From: Durusdinium trenchii
Lineage: Eukaryota > Sar > Dinophyceae > Suessiales > Symbiodiniaceae
NCBI GenBank assembly: GCA_963970005.1
Contig: CAXAMN010004058.1
Coordinates: 62,001-126,000, forward strand
Reading direction: 5' to 3'
DNA: 64,000 nt
The position numbers were made by a program, and so were the translations under genes. This document shows, piece by piece, positions 29,461 to 41,245 of this stretch. Below the pieces are notes generated by a model, which had not been told where the DNA came from, made no database searches, and saw only the letters and a program-made list of their open reading frames with translations. Within the stretch, counting starts at the first letter, position 1; each line of letters opens with the position of its first letter.

Positions 29461-30400
29461 TTAGTTGGCAAACTCACTCACTGACAAAATATAGACCTCC
29501 GTCACTATAGGCAACTCCTGCAACAAATTCCGCCAGCTCTGGTGGGACATGCAGGTTTGAACCAGGCGTGATGGCATGGTTCCGGCACTCTCGCCGGTAC
29601 CTGTCCCACCACAGGATCTGATTTCCAAAATCCTGCACATCGACGCTTGAAACCGGTTCAGAAAAAGATCATGCGCGGGCGATGAAAACGATGAGAGGTT
29701 CACTGGTCCTGTCGCCCGCGTACCGATAAGTAGTTCGGGTTTGCCCGCGTCGTTGATCCAAAGCAACCTTAAGGAAACGAACCCGCTTATTGCATCCACT
29801 CACAAACTGCATCAAATTGAGGACAGAGCGGACTGTGCCATAGGACTTCATGAAGACAGGTTTGGAAACCAGGCGGGTCTTGGCAGCCCTGGTTTTCTTG
29901 CTCGGCCGAGGAGGAACCTGATGACACAAACTTGCCTGGGTCGCTTAAAATATATTTGAATGAACGTGCAACTTGGCACATGACACCGACAATTCGTTTT
30001 ACTAATTGCACCCCAAAACCAGCTTCATCCTCAGCGGCGGCCCCAGAGGTTTGCACACGCGGCTGAACTTCTGAACTGCCACCCGACCAGAGGCGGCCAA
30101 GAAAGCCTTGCCGACCTTTGGAAACTTGTCGATCTTTTGCGCGTCTAACGTGGCCTGACAATTCGGCCCAACGTTTACTAAAGGCCATTCCAAGCTTAAG
30201 CCGAGCCTTGCTGAACCAAACTGGGTCAGGACGCATTGAGACTTCACCACGTCGTCCGGGCTGCTCGTCACTGAGCAGGCAAAACGGAAACAACGGAAAT
30301 GGCAACGGAAATGAAAGCCCAAAGTCTCAGGCAAGCACTCGCTCAACTCTTGCACGTTGTTCAACGGCATGGCAGCGAACGGAAATGCTTCGCAACCGCC
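29461..30400 (-). CDS. Unrecognised exon cluster upstream of DNMT 2
   Basis: Two better blocks on the minus strand are about 29,760-29,930 (RAAKTRLVSKPVFMKSYGTV, then VLNLMQFVSGCNKRVRFLKV) and about 29,680-29,790 (NDAGKPELLIGTRATGPVN). A basic block lies near 30,010-30,300. They could be the 5' exons of DNMT 2 or a separate gene. No conserved motif was recognised, so function is unassigned. Confidence 0.32.
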
Positions 30401-30482
30401 CCTCTACACACAAGCAAACGTTGCAGGTAGTAAGCACACCTGCAGTTCAAAAAAACTTCAAAATGAACATCGCACCGTATAG

Positions 30483-30566
30483 CAGAGGTAAAGGTATAGT
30501 AGAGGTAGAGGTGTAGTAGAGGTAAAGTATTAACTTCAAAAGCTTCAGTTATAGTAGAGGTAGAGG
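30483..30566. repeat. GTAGAGGTA-type short tandem repeat
   Basis: Imperfect repeats of TAGTAGAGGTAGAGG and AGAGGTAAAG variants occur at about 30,483-30,530 and again at about 30,550-30,566, just inside the right terminal repeat of insertion A. Confidence 0.6.
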
Positions 30567-30822
30567 TTGCCAGAGGACCCAGACCCAGCCCATCACGTTG
30601 GTGTTTGATCAATGGAAAACACACATTTTTCTGAACGCAAGATTTGCTTTGCTACAACCTTCATTGAGGGTCTTGCACTTGCACTTGGACATGTTTAAAC
30701 ATAGTACAGTCATTTTTCTCTTATTACGACTTTTTGTCCACGGTCGCATCAGGCACACTCCCAACCGCCATTCACTGGCAGTTGGGTTTTTAGCCAACAG
30801 CAGTAGCCTGTCTAAGTCCTCC

Positions 30823-31001
30823 GCATTCAGTGATGATGCTTTGACAAAAGCAGTGGTGGCCAAGCAAAAGTTGTTGGCCAAAGCAATGGTAGCGGTAGCA
30901 GAGCATAAGTTGTTTAATAAATGAAAGAACTGGTAGTGGAGCCCTCCAGAAAGAGAATCCTGGATGCAAAAGGGACGCCCGGTTGCCAGGCAACAGCCTT
31001 A
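30823..31001. repeat. Right terminal inverted repeat of insertion A
   Basis: Reverse complement of 11,820-12,000, ending CAGCCTTA at 31,001 and followed by TA at 31,002-31,003. It contains one copy of the 32-base subterminal block (30,825-30,856). The RNase H frame runs into it and terminates at 30,914. Confidence 0.9.
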
Positions 31002-33846
31002 TATGTTGGCACCTTACTGTGACGGTCTTTCTGGAGCTGCTTGGCGTAAGACAACCCATCATGAGTTGGCTTCATCAAGTCGAGCAATGCTTGGCTGCGC
31101 AGACCATCGTCGCTCAGTATATTGATCAGCATGCACGCATGTTTCCATGAGTTGGCATCATCGAACCCTTTAGTGTGGATATCGGCAGCCATACGAGCAG
31201 TAACCTCATATACGAGCAACAGATAGTCACGCTTGAACATCTCATACAACCAAGTGATGGAAATACCATGAGTGCGCTCCATGTGACGCATCGTGGGGTT
31301 CCTCCCACTCCTCATAACATTGATCATCGCTTGATTATCGTCATAAAAGACTATTCTTGGTGGCGTCCTCATCAAAGTCTCCCATGCACTGATGCTTGGG
31401 ATTCCAAGTGTCCTCAATGCGTAATCCGCCGCTACAATCTCAGCCTCCGGGGTGGAGTGGCTAACGCACCCTTGACGTTTGCTACCTCCTGCCAACGGGA
31501 AACGAGTTCGTTTGCCTTGGACATGCATGTGTGCACCGGAAGTCGACTTCAACGATTGACCACATCCTGCGTAGTCCGCATCTGCGAATAGGGCTAACGA
31601 CAGGTCTGCTTTGGAATCACCGACCCAACCTACCATTTTCTGATCGGCTGAATGATGCACGTAACACATCAGGTGGTGCAATTTAGCATCGTCGGCAACT
31701 GTCCATTTTGTCACATTACGAGCCAGCACATTGATGGCCCTTAACAGGTCGAAACGCGCTATTCTAGCAGCGTACAACAGTTTCATTAGGAGACTAGCAG
31801 CATGAGGCGCTAGGGTACCACGAGGTTGTTCCTTCGCATCAGACTTGACGTCATCGTCTGTTGACCTGGCCTTGGAAGCTGCCTGGTCAGGCGAGAAACA
31901 AGTACCACACCATGTGCATGTGACAGCAAGTCCCTTTTGGGTACTGCATGGTGCTCTCGATGGATGATCCTTTGTGACATCCGGTAACATTGGTGTTGCA
32001 ACTTTCTTCAATACTGTGTCCTTACCTACTATATCGAGGTACTTGACCACGCTCATTTTGAGCAGAGCGCTCATATCATATGTCATTGTAGTGACTTTGG
32101 AACCATCGGCCAATTTATCTTCGCCTTTCGACAAAACACATCCTAAATACAATCCGACCTCGGTTTCCGGTTCAATGCGTAGCTTGGATCGGAGTAGGTC
32201 CCAACCTTTCTTCAAGTTCTCCTTGGGCCCTGCCAACTTCAAGTCGTCCACATATATCACTAACAACAAGTCTAGCTTTTCGTGGTAATACATCGACGGC
32301 CATTCTGGTCCGACGGGTTTGAACTCCAATGCACGTACAGATTCGTCGCAATGTTGCTCCCACATCGTTCCAGAGTCTGGATGTCCGTATAATGCTTTGT
32401 TCACACGACACATAGGACGTTTGAGACCCCTTCTGGTGATCTCCTCTTGCAAGTGCTTGGGCCACGCTTCCCACGGGAGTTCAGCCCAACACGGTACACC
32501 GCCCAATAATGCTTGGATATATGCTCTAATGGCGTCTGCCACCTGCACATCATTACCTTCCAGGCAACCGTAGAAATCGGCCCATCGAGCAGCTTCGAAT
32601 GTAGCTGGAGAGTTTCCAAGGTCTTGGAACAATGCTGCCTCGAAGTTCTGGTTCTTCACCTGATCTCCGAGTAGAACCCCTCGCCCTTTGAACTTCCTCT
32701 TCGGGTCATCGTCAGGCAGTTGGTAGTTCTTTTCCACACATATTCCATGTACTCTTGCTAAGTGAACTTCTTCCCCTTTCTTCTTGGAGGTTGCCACTAT
32801 CTCATCATATTCTCTCAGCCACGACCCGTCGAATGTTTCCTCATCCCAGAGTCCGCCCCACTCATCCAACATAGATTGCATTGCCTTCTTATTGGATAAG
32901 ATCTCAGCACGGCTCACAGGTCTTGATACCACAGCGTTGAACAACCTATTGCCCATAAGTTTTGGGCGATGTTGCGTATCACGCACTACACATGGCATCG
33001 TCGGAAATGGTTCATCAACCACATCGTTGTCAATGGGATCACCAGTGATGCAACAACATATCTGCCCGTTCAGTGGATTGTAGACGTTCTCCGTCTTCCA
33101 AGCCGCCATAGCAAGATTGTCATCGTTGTCCTCCCACATGGCACTCTCGTCCCAATCGGTGAGGAATTCTTCATCACTGGGGACACACGTGGACTCGGAT
33201 GTAAAGGATTTAGGTGACCATGGGTCATCATCATCATCAGTGTCCCACCACATAAAGGTAGTAGGCATAGCCAAGCTTGGTCCACCTCCATCCTTCTCAT
33301 CCTTACCCTTAGACTTCTTTTCTTTCTTGGATTTCTTATCCTTCTTGGTTTTCTTATCCTTCTTGTCTTTCTTGGACTTCTTTTCATTATCTCCTTCGTC
33401 ACCCTTCTTGGCGTCTTCCAGGTCCTTCAAGAGTTCATGAGGCTCCTCGTCCTCCTTCTTATCCGTACTGCTCCCAAGTCCTTTCGCTTTCTTCGACAAT
33501 CTATCCACGACCTTGTCTACATGTTTCCCGGCCTTCTTGGCTATAGCTCGGTCTTTCACCGATAGCTTCTGCCATTCTTCAGGTGTAAGGTAGTCCTTGG
33601 GTCTTGGTGAGTTGTGGAAGAGTCGCCTTCCATCCGATCCCACTCTATATAGACGACCGTCCGTTGCGATCTTGACGTGTTCGCCGTCGTTGTTCAAGTA
33701 AATTATGTTATCACCTGGCCCCCCAACGGAGTAGTGATCGGGACCGGAGTACTCCTCTTTCTTCTTCTCTGTGAGTTCTTCCGTTTTCTTATCCTCGATC
33801 GCGTCAATTTCGCTACCTAGAGAATCCGACGGTGTGCAAGGGAGAG
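30914..33846 (-). CDS. Copia-type reverse transcriptase and RNase H segment
   Basis: Middle part of the retroelement polyprotein; native sequence spans 33,811-31,002. There is no ATG at its upstream end, and the frame opens just after a stop near 33,846 inside the repeat of insertion B, as expected for a broken polyprotein. Positions are counted from the TTG at 33,697. A Lys-rich linker lies at about residues 90-135. An RVT_2-type reverse transcriptase spans about 330-600: catalytic Asp in DAIRAYIQA, the KALYGHPDSG motif, and YVDDLKLAG near 480. RNase H spans about 700-860: HSTPEAEIVAADYALR near 750, FYDDNQAMINV near 784 and ADIHTKGF near the end. The last 28 codons come from the terminal repeat of insertion A. 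Copia family assignment is strong; activity of the interrupted copy is unlikely. Confidence 0.93.
33812..33827. repeat. Left terminal inverted repeat of insertion B
   Basis: GCCTACC-like end: the 16-mer GCTACCTAGAGAATCC is repeated exactly in inverse at 49,178-49,193. Weaker similarity continues inward for about 35 bases, to ACAAACGGC on both sides. Just inside lie a perfect palindrome AAACGGCAGCG-A-CGCTGCCGTTT (about 33,854-33,876) and two direct copies of CGTTTGYGTCGCATACA (about 33,892-33,940). Confidence 0.8.
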
Positions 33847-34741
33847 CGTTTTACACAAACGGCAGCGACGCTGCCGTTTTTCACGAACGTTGTCGTTTGT
33901 GTCGCATACACGACAATTGTCGTTTGCGTCGCATACATGGACATATTACCATGTCTGCGTGACCATGGTCATCTGCAGGACTGCAAGTGTGCATGGCGAT
34001 GGTGATGGTTGCACTTGCTTGTGCAGTAAAGGTATGACAGGACACATGCGCTGACAAAGAGCACACGCATGCTTTGCAATCACGCAGATAATCGCGCTAG
34101 CGCTATGCTCACCTCCGCCCCCACCATTTTTTAAAAAAATATATGTATGTATATATATGATATGAAAGTATGTACACATAGGTTTCCTCGACGTCGGGTG
34201 GTGTTCTGTTTTTTGGTCCCAGCTTCCACACGCACGCATGGACCACGCATGCTGGGTGACGGCATGCCTTCTCGACGGTTTCCTTCAAAACCATGAAACG
34301 ATTAAAACAGAAATCGTGAGAGACATGTTCCCACGCACAGTCGCGACAAGGGTTTCCTTCATAGAAAACGAAAAAACCCAATAGCATTGAGACCACAGCT
34401 CTGGAACCCGCCGTCCGAATCTGGAACCCGCCGTGCGAAGTCCGCAAGAAAACCTACCAAAGGTTTTCGGGCGAAGGTACATGATGCACGGTACATGGAA
34501 AATGTAGGCCTTTAAGTAACACCATGGTCAACATGTTTCTTTGAACCCTTCATGAAACACCAGTGCTTTTGTAATAGCTGGTCATGAGTCATGACTATAC
34601 CATACACGATCTTTGCCAAACACGTGGCATTGCAACTTGAGGACCTTTAGGGTACAACAATTTTTATGTTCACATCCTTTCTTGGCATCGGCTGGTCGAC
34701 GCCATGACTATGTGGCAGTGGAGCAGCAGAGGCTTGTTTTT

Positions 34742-36900
34742 TCAGTCGAGCTGAGCTTCAAGTTGCCTGCTTTGGTGCAAGAACAAAGCCAAGCAAAGCC
34801 TGTAACGCTGAAAGACCCTCTGGGTCATTGTGCTACCATGAGTCTTTTGGCATATCGCTTTTATCTTTCCCAAAAAACTCTCCTCGTCGAAGGTGTGAAA
34901 CGAGTTGAAGTTCATCCTTGAGGAAACTAAGCTATCTGCCATATGGCATATGTAGTGACTCTTTGGCCTCACCTTGAAGAGGTTGGTTTTCAGATCATGG
35001 TAGTGAAGCGAAAGCCAAGCGAAACATCGAATGTGCGTCCGCAAGGCATCGGAAGCTTCTTTTGCTTCGATCACATCCAGGATGAGGCCCGCGTGGTCGG
35101 AAATTTCGATGCACCTTTGAACACCCCAGCAACACGTAGCCAGAACTTGAAGTTGGACGTTGTCAGGGGCAACATCTGCAACCTACATGGGGGCCAAGAT
35201 TAAACTTAAATCATTTGAATCCTTTTTTGGCGTGGGGTCGTAGATTCAACCACAACTAAACAGTCAGAAGTTTTGGGCCACCCATCTCACAGCCTGCCGT
35301 GTCTTCTGCGCAGCCCACCAAATTAGGCACTTGACATGAGATGCCTTGTATCGTGTACCGATTTCTGCATAGTCAGAACCGCCCATGTTGGCTTCGCTCA
35401 AAACCGGTTTCGGTGGGAGATAGAACCTGGTTTGGTGTCCGATGGCTTGGAACCTCATGACCTATTGGAACCCAAAGGCTCAACGCAAAAAACACTGGTG
35501 TGTTCTTTCTTTTAAATCTTTAGTCTATAAAGTTGCAAAATGCACACCACCCCATATGTATATATAGATTCAAACCAAGGGAAAACACTCTTGGTAAAGG
35601 AACCCGTTCTGCTTGCATGTCGTGCGGATTTCCTCGTGAACTGCGCTGAGGATAACATCCAGCTCAGAAGATCCAACATGGTCATAGATGCCCTCCCTGA
35701 TCAAAACTCGAATTGCACTAGCCACTAGGTCCCTCCCTGTGCCGAGGAAGACATTGTGGAGCAAGTCCCATGCAATGGTTTCCAAGCGAAATCCTGGAAC
35801 GGCAGTCCACGGCGAGGGAACTAGCTCTAAGGCCATGTAAGCCTCGTGAGACAGACACGTCAGCGGCCAGGCTGCCCCCTGTCCGAAATTCCTGTAGTTC
35901 ATTGGATCTTCGCAGTGCTTACCGCAAGAAGCGAGGCAACTATCGCAAAGCCTGTGGCATGTTGGACACGTCAACCATCAACTGCACCCCTAAGTCACAG
36001 CTAAAAATATCAACCACAAGAACAAATAAACCTTGTTTGCAAAACCCAGTCAATTGGGAACCAAGTGACATTGAGCATTGATACCACCGCTGGAAACCAT
36101 TCATTTGGTGCCTAGCTTTGAGATCGCCCTTCATACAAAAGTAGGCAGCCCTCAGCTCATGAACCAATGGGCAAAAAACACAGAGAAGACTCTTCCCCAA
36201 CCCTCAGTCATGAGCATAGAAAACTCAACAAACATAGAAAAGTCATACGAGCGTGTTCATTTGGGTGGCTTCCATCCCAAAGCTAACTGCTGCCCTCGCA
36301 TTTCAAACCTGGAGGTCTTTGGCAGGAATTCCTCATTGTAGAACCCTCGCGAAGGGGCAATGCCGCTGGAACAGCATTTCATGCTCCAACTGAACACCTC
36401 AGCGATGACCTTTTCCACCGCGCTGCGTACCTGACAGGCCCAGTGTGTTGCCACAAGTCTTTTGTTTTTATAAGGCTGCAGACTGGGAAACTCAAATCCA
36501 AAGGGGGAAAGCAGAAAGAAAGAACCCTGTATAGCCAGGCTACATTTGGAGCCTTCATGTGCCGTTCCAAGATAATCGCAAAGGGATACTTGTACATGAG
36601 AACATCTTTCACTTGTCCCTCAGAACCCCAAAAGCTCGAGAAACTCCACACGAAGCACTCATCATCGCGTTTCATTTCAGCTCCGTCGCCATGCACACAC
36701 AATGGGATAACTGTGGACATGTCCAGCTGGTGGTCATCAAAGATTGGATGCAAGCGCCACGCATCCACTCCTTTTACATGTTCCCAAAACTTCCTTCGAG
36801 ACACTGCGTTCAAATGGCCCAAAATAATGGCATCGAAAACCGAGTTGCACTGCACTTTGGCCAGGCAGTGCAGGAGTTCGTGGGGAAGGAGGATGTGAAC
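34742..36900 (-). CDS. Transposase-like multi-exon protein (tnp2/CACTA-type candidate)
   Basis: Exon order on the minus strand: about 36,480-36,855 (SVFDAIILGHLNAVSRRKFW, PLCVHGDGAEMKRDDECFVW, then VKDVLMYKYPFAI), about 36,260-36,430 (WSMKCCSSGIAPSRGFYNEE, GQQLALGWK), about 36,080-36,190 (YFCMKGDLKARHQMNGFQRW). Next are about 35,640-35,974 (ETIAWDLLHNVFLGTGRDLV), about 35,270-35,458 (LPPKPVLSEANMGGSDYAEI) and 34,742-35,160 (NLFKVRPKSHYICHMADSL, FHTFDEESFLGKIKAICQKT, stop after EAQLD). The succession HGDGAE, KGDLKAR, D-LHNVFLG and RPK-H followed by an FDEESF block resembles fungal and dinoflagellate tnp2/CACTA transposase-type proteins as I remember them. Acidic residues in these blocks could be the catalytic triad, which is inference. 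Position near the left terminus of insertion B fits a mobilising protein. Confidence 0.58.
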
Positions 36901-38190
36901 CTCAATCGCGGCAACAGGCTAGGCGGTCGAAGACGATTTCCGATATGATTTTCGAAGACGATTTCCGATTTGTGCCATCAAACATTGAAACAATACAAAT
37001 GTTTCAACAAATCCCAATCTGAGTCACATCGACAGGTTTCGCTTTGACACCATTCACCTTTGGCTGCAACCCCACAACAACAAAAAGCGCCCTTACCAAC
37101 CACTATCCTCAATTTTGAGCTGCGTGCCATAGAAAGCAAGAGATCCACCGGGTGCCAAGAAGAGCTCTAGCCAAATGCATGCAAACAAATAAAAACTTTA
37201 CCAATTCACAATCAAAACTCTTGCAAGTCTACCTTGACCACATAAGTCTCTAGGTCAAAGTCATATAGGCCACATAGCCATCTATGGAGATCCCTCTCGC
37301 AATTTCCCGGGTGCAAGCCATCGCAGCCAAGGGAGCTGAAGGCTCTAACCTCAAAGGTTAAAGAACTTCCATATGGGGCCTAGAAAAGTCTTTTGATTTT
37401 GAGGATCCCGAAACACTCTAAAAAGACGAAAGGAAAAGGAAACCATGTCAACAAACATGGAGTGTTTAAGATCTAGGAACAGCAGGATCGGGAACTGTGG
37501 GATCTTTAACCACACATCTTGCAATGTCAGCAGCTGCTGCTATGCTTACTTGCCCTCTCCCAATCAAGTCTGTCAGCTTTGTCACTGTCGCAGACTGCTC
37601 ATAGGATTCAAGAGGAAGCCGTCGTCGCTTCCTGCGCCACATGTGTTGCAAGATGCTTCAAAGTTTTAGTCAGCACATCATCAATTGGTCGGGCTGCGGT
37701 CATATCATGAACACCATCATGTCAGCGGAGGAACCTTCGAACCTTTATTTCAGTGAACAGCCAGTGACAGCAGTCTCTTTCTGTGACAGGCCCTCATGTA
37801 CTTCACCGACTGTCCTCGAAACCGAGGCTGCAGCGCCTGGCCGCGCATGGGCGTGGGTTGCAATAGGGAGACATCAAAGATGAAAGATCTTCGACATGTT
37901 GAAAGGCTTCGGCCAGTTTTTCGATCCCCCCTGCTTCCTACTAGATTGCGTGCGTTGAAACTGGAGTCCCACGGGCTATTGAGGCTTTACATGACGAGAG
38001 TTACAGGTGAACACCATTGAGAGATATATATATAATTAGATGGATATATTACACCGTACACGATGAGAGTTCCAATGGCTACAGTTTGGGAAGCCCCTAA
38101 GGGAACATCCAAGCTTCTGCACAACAAGTGTTGTCACTTGTTCAAACCCTACACTTCGTGACACAGAGGCCAATCTCTGTAGCCAATCAA
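36901..38190. other. No supported gene
   Basis: Short open frames only, with no recognised motif. A short AT-rich run GAGATATATATATAAT lies near 38,022-38,037. This is presumably intergenic DNA between the transposase-like gene and the Lys/Glu-rich gene. Confidence 0.35.
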
Positions 38191-38191
38191 A

Positions 38192-41100
38192 ATACTACGC
38201 AGCAGAAGCTTTGCTCGACTTCTCCGTCTTCGTCGTCTTCGTATTCGCTTTCGCTTTCGCTTTGGCACGCCCCTTGCTCGACGGTCGCAGGAAAGCAGCA
38301 GCAGCAGCCTTGCAAAAGAAGGACCGAGAACGATCGGCCGGCGGCAGGTGTTTGGCATAAAGGCCAAGCACTACACTTGGAGATCTTTGGAGACTGTTTG
38401 TGGGTGTCTCAAGTGAGACATTTTGGGAGGTAGGGCCAAATTGGTTCTCAAGCTCAAGAGATTGAACAAACTGAATTGGTTTGGAATCGGTTTGATCGGT
38501 AGCTGGCCTTCGCTTGATCACCAAAAGCAATGAGCTTATCGACCTTCTTGATGAGAGCGGTCATTTCCTTCTCGTCTTTGATCTTCAAAGCGTCCTGACC
38601 TGTCTTGAACGTAACCTCTAGCTTTTTGGCATGGTCCAACAATTGGGCTGACAGCTCCGTGGCATACCCCACTGTGGAGAGCTTGATGGACTGCGTTCTA
38701 GCAGTAGCAGCATGGGCAAGCAAGTCTTGCATGTAACTGCTCAGCTTTTCTTCGGTGGTCTGAGGCTTCACTGGATCTGCTAGACCATCACGTTCTTTTG
38801 ACCTTTTAGGCTTTGCGATAGCCACCTGCGTGGACTGGTGCGATTGGGTGAACACTGCGACATACAGAACGTCAGGGGGTTCATGTGCATGGCTAACTGC
38901 TATAACTAAGTTAGATGTGTTGGATATTATGGGAAATCTGTGCGAATCCATTTAACACAAAAAATGCGAGACACACACACAAGACGACTTGGAACTTGGA
39001 CAGCCTTTCCAAGCGCATCCAGGAGAGCTTTGTTGCCATCCTTCCCAACGGCAGACGTCGATGGCAAAGCGCCAGGCCGGAGCACACCATCTGCAGCATC
39101 CGTGAGAGCGGCTCGCATGTCATCATTGACATCGGCTTTGGCGGTGAGGGTTAGCTTCTCAAGCGTTTCATTGTCCTGCTTGACTTTCTCACCAACCCTG
39201 ACAAAGAACCAGGCTTCATCTAGGTCACCTGGGAAGAGGTCATCCTCGTACCACAACCCCTGCTTCTGCCTCTCTTGAATCAGCTTCTCGAACTTTTCAC
39301 TGGTATACCTGGGAATTCCAGATCAGCAAGTTTGTGAAACACTTCCCCCGACATGGTGTGTGAGCGTCATCCTAACACTGTCATTAGACATTATGATTTG
39401 GTATGGTTTTCAGTGGCTTTGCGCAATGTACAACATGCTTTACTCACAAAAGAAAATGACTCTTACTCGACAGGACATGGTGCTGTTGGCGAAGAGTCTT
39501 GCCTTGCACAGCATGCCATCCTTTGGAGGCCACGTTGCGCTGGGAGACTTGTCGGTCTACTGCGAGTTTGCAAGAGCTCCAATTCATTCCACTATCCATC
39601 CATATGTTGAAGAGCTCGGTTTTCTTGGTGTTGTAGTATTCGCTCAGCTCTGCAGGAAACTTAGAGCGTGACAATGCCTCCCGACAGAATTTGTCCCACT
39701 GAGCCTTGTGTGTAGTGCCTTAGTGATCGAAGAGTTTCAACGAGCTCATGACATCATATGTATATACATATATATATATACATATGTTGCATTGTGGGAA
39801 GGCGTCTTTTTACATGCTTACAAATTGAACTATGTAGACGCAATGGAGTACACTCAAAAGTGATCGAAGCATAGTGAAGGCAACTAAGCTAGATTCAGTG
39901 GAGTTCAACCACAAGCGATTGCAGTAGGAAGAGCTGTTCGGTGTGTTCACCCAAAACAATTGCGTGCATCAAAGCTACTGTTTTTTAGTGCCAGCGTTGT
40001 GGCAGCCCCTTCGTTGACCACTGGAACCAGCGCATGCGACTCCTCTGCCGGCGCAGTGCTCCTATCACCTTCGCCTCCACTTCCTTCCTCCTCACTAAAC
40101 TCTCCATCATCATCATCATCCTCTTCATCGCTGCAGTCTGGGTCAACTGTCGACGCCTGATCATCTTCCTCCACGGACATGGCCTCCTCATCTTCGTCGA
40201 CCTGGTCGCAACTCTGGCCATCCTCTTCCTCCTCCTTTCCCTCTTCGTATTCTTCTTCTTCATCCTCTTCTTGTTGTTCATCACTGTCTTCTGCCCCCTC
40301 CTCATTTTCCTGCTGATCCTCATCTTCTTCCTCACTGTCTTCTTCTCGCTCATCGGCATCTTCATCCTCCTCTTCTTCCTTTCCTGCGCCCAAAATCTCT
40401 GACAAGTCATCATCATCATCGTCGTCGTGATCCTTGTCAAGTGAAGACTCTAAGATGGTCGCCAGCTCCAACAACTTCTGCTCTGCTTTTTGCTTGGCAG
40501 TCGGTGTCCTGGGCACTTCTTCCGCTGCCTTATCGTCCTTGAAAGTCACCTTGGGCTTCTTGCTCGTTTCATCCTTCTCACATGAAGTCTTATCCCTCGG
40601 TCGCCTCAAAGCACTTTTCCTTGCAGAACTGTCTTCCCTCTCCTCGCCATTTGTTTCCTTTTCTTTCTTCTCCTTTTTTTTATCTGGTTTCTCCTTCTTC
40701 TCCTCTTTCTCCTCTTTCTTCTCTTTCTTCTGTTTCTTATGGTTCTTCTCTTTCTTCTCTTTCTTCTGCTCTTTTGTCTTATCATGTTTGTCGTCCTTGG
40801 CCTTCTTCTGCTTCTTGCATTCCTTCTCCGGCTCCTTGTCATTCTTCTTTTCCTTTGTCTTTTCTTTCGCCCTCTTCTCCTCCGTTGGCGTCTTCTCTGC
40901 TGGCGTCTGCGCTGCTTTCTTTTTCTTCTCTGTCTTAGCTGGCGGTGTCTCTGCCTTTTCAGCTTCCTTCTTCGCTTCTGCCTCATGCCTCGTCTTGTTT
41001 CTTTTCGTAGGTTCTTCCTTGCCCCTCGCTGAGTCCTTCTCATTCTTCATATTCTTGGAACCAGACATCTCCTTGGGATTCTTGGGGCTAACCTTCTTGC

Positions 41101-41245
41101 GCCCTTCCTCTTTCTCCTTTTTCTCTTTATGGCTTTTCTTTGACTCCCTCTTGCTATCCTTCTCCTTTTTTGTCCTTGACCTTCCCCGTTCACTCTCACC
41201 ACGCCCACCCTTGCCATGGATGCGAACCCTGGGTGCTTCAGGCAT
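38192..41245 (-). CDS. Lys/Glu-rich multi-exon protein of a dinoflagellate-expanded family
   Basis: Exon 1 (about 39,955-41,245, from the ATG of MPEAPRVRIHGKGG; the frame itself opens at a GTG at 41,266) is a highly charged region. It is first Lys/Glu-rich (KEKKEKEE-type repeats), then Asp/Glu-rich, ending in ALVPVVNEGAATTLALKNSS. Following exons: about 39,460-39,715 (FPAELSEYYNTKKTELFNIW, MDSGMNWSSCKLAVDRQVS), about 39,000-39,310 (LWYEDDLFPGDLDEAWFFVR, DDMRAALTDAADGVLRPG), about 38,520-38,845 (EEKLSSYMQDLLAHAATART, EMTALIKKVDKLIAFGDQAK), and a terminal Lys/Ala-rich exon about 38,192-38,300. I remember ELSEYYNTKKTELFN-type proteins as abundant in Symbiodiniaceae with no assigned function; the family call is from memory. 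The biased exon 1 composition is probably intrinsically disordered. Presence inside insertion B suggests capture or element-borne cargo. Confidence 0.6.
39755..39786. repeat. AT-rich palindrome
   Basis: CATATGTATATACATATATA continues to a mirrored CATATG end, forming a self-complementary AT tract of about 32 bases in the interval between exon 1 and exon 2 of the Lys/Glu-rich gene. Confidence 0.7.

Larger units (their letters stand above)
11820..31001. mobile_element. Insertion A: 19.2-kb DNA transposon with ~180-bp TIRs
   Basis: It is bounded by long terminal inverted repeats, TAAGGCTG at the left and CAGCCTTA at the right. TA lies directly outside both ends (11,818-11,819 and 31,002-31,003), consistent with a TA target duplication. 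It interrupts the retroelement between RNase H and the giant C-terminal module, and its omission together with one TA restores frame. Cargo is minus-strand only: unrecognised genes at 12.6-13.7, 14.1-16.3, 17.6-20.7 and 26.4-27.7 kb, a DUF7869-type gene at 21.5-26.0 kb, a Dcm-like methyltransferase at 27.9-29.3 kb and an exon cluster at 29.5-30.4 kb. A TA duplication is known for Tc1/mariner-like and several other superfamilies, but the cargo does not show an obvious mariner transposase, so I leave the superfamily open. Further nested insertions inside are possible. Confidence 0.8.

Noticed and set aside
34130..34165. Poly-A like tail of a retroposed gene near ATATATGTATG
   Set aside because: Short mixed A/T run, no adjacent target duplication or coding remnant ending there.
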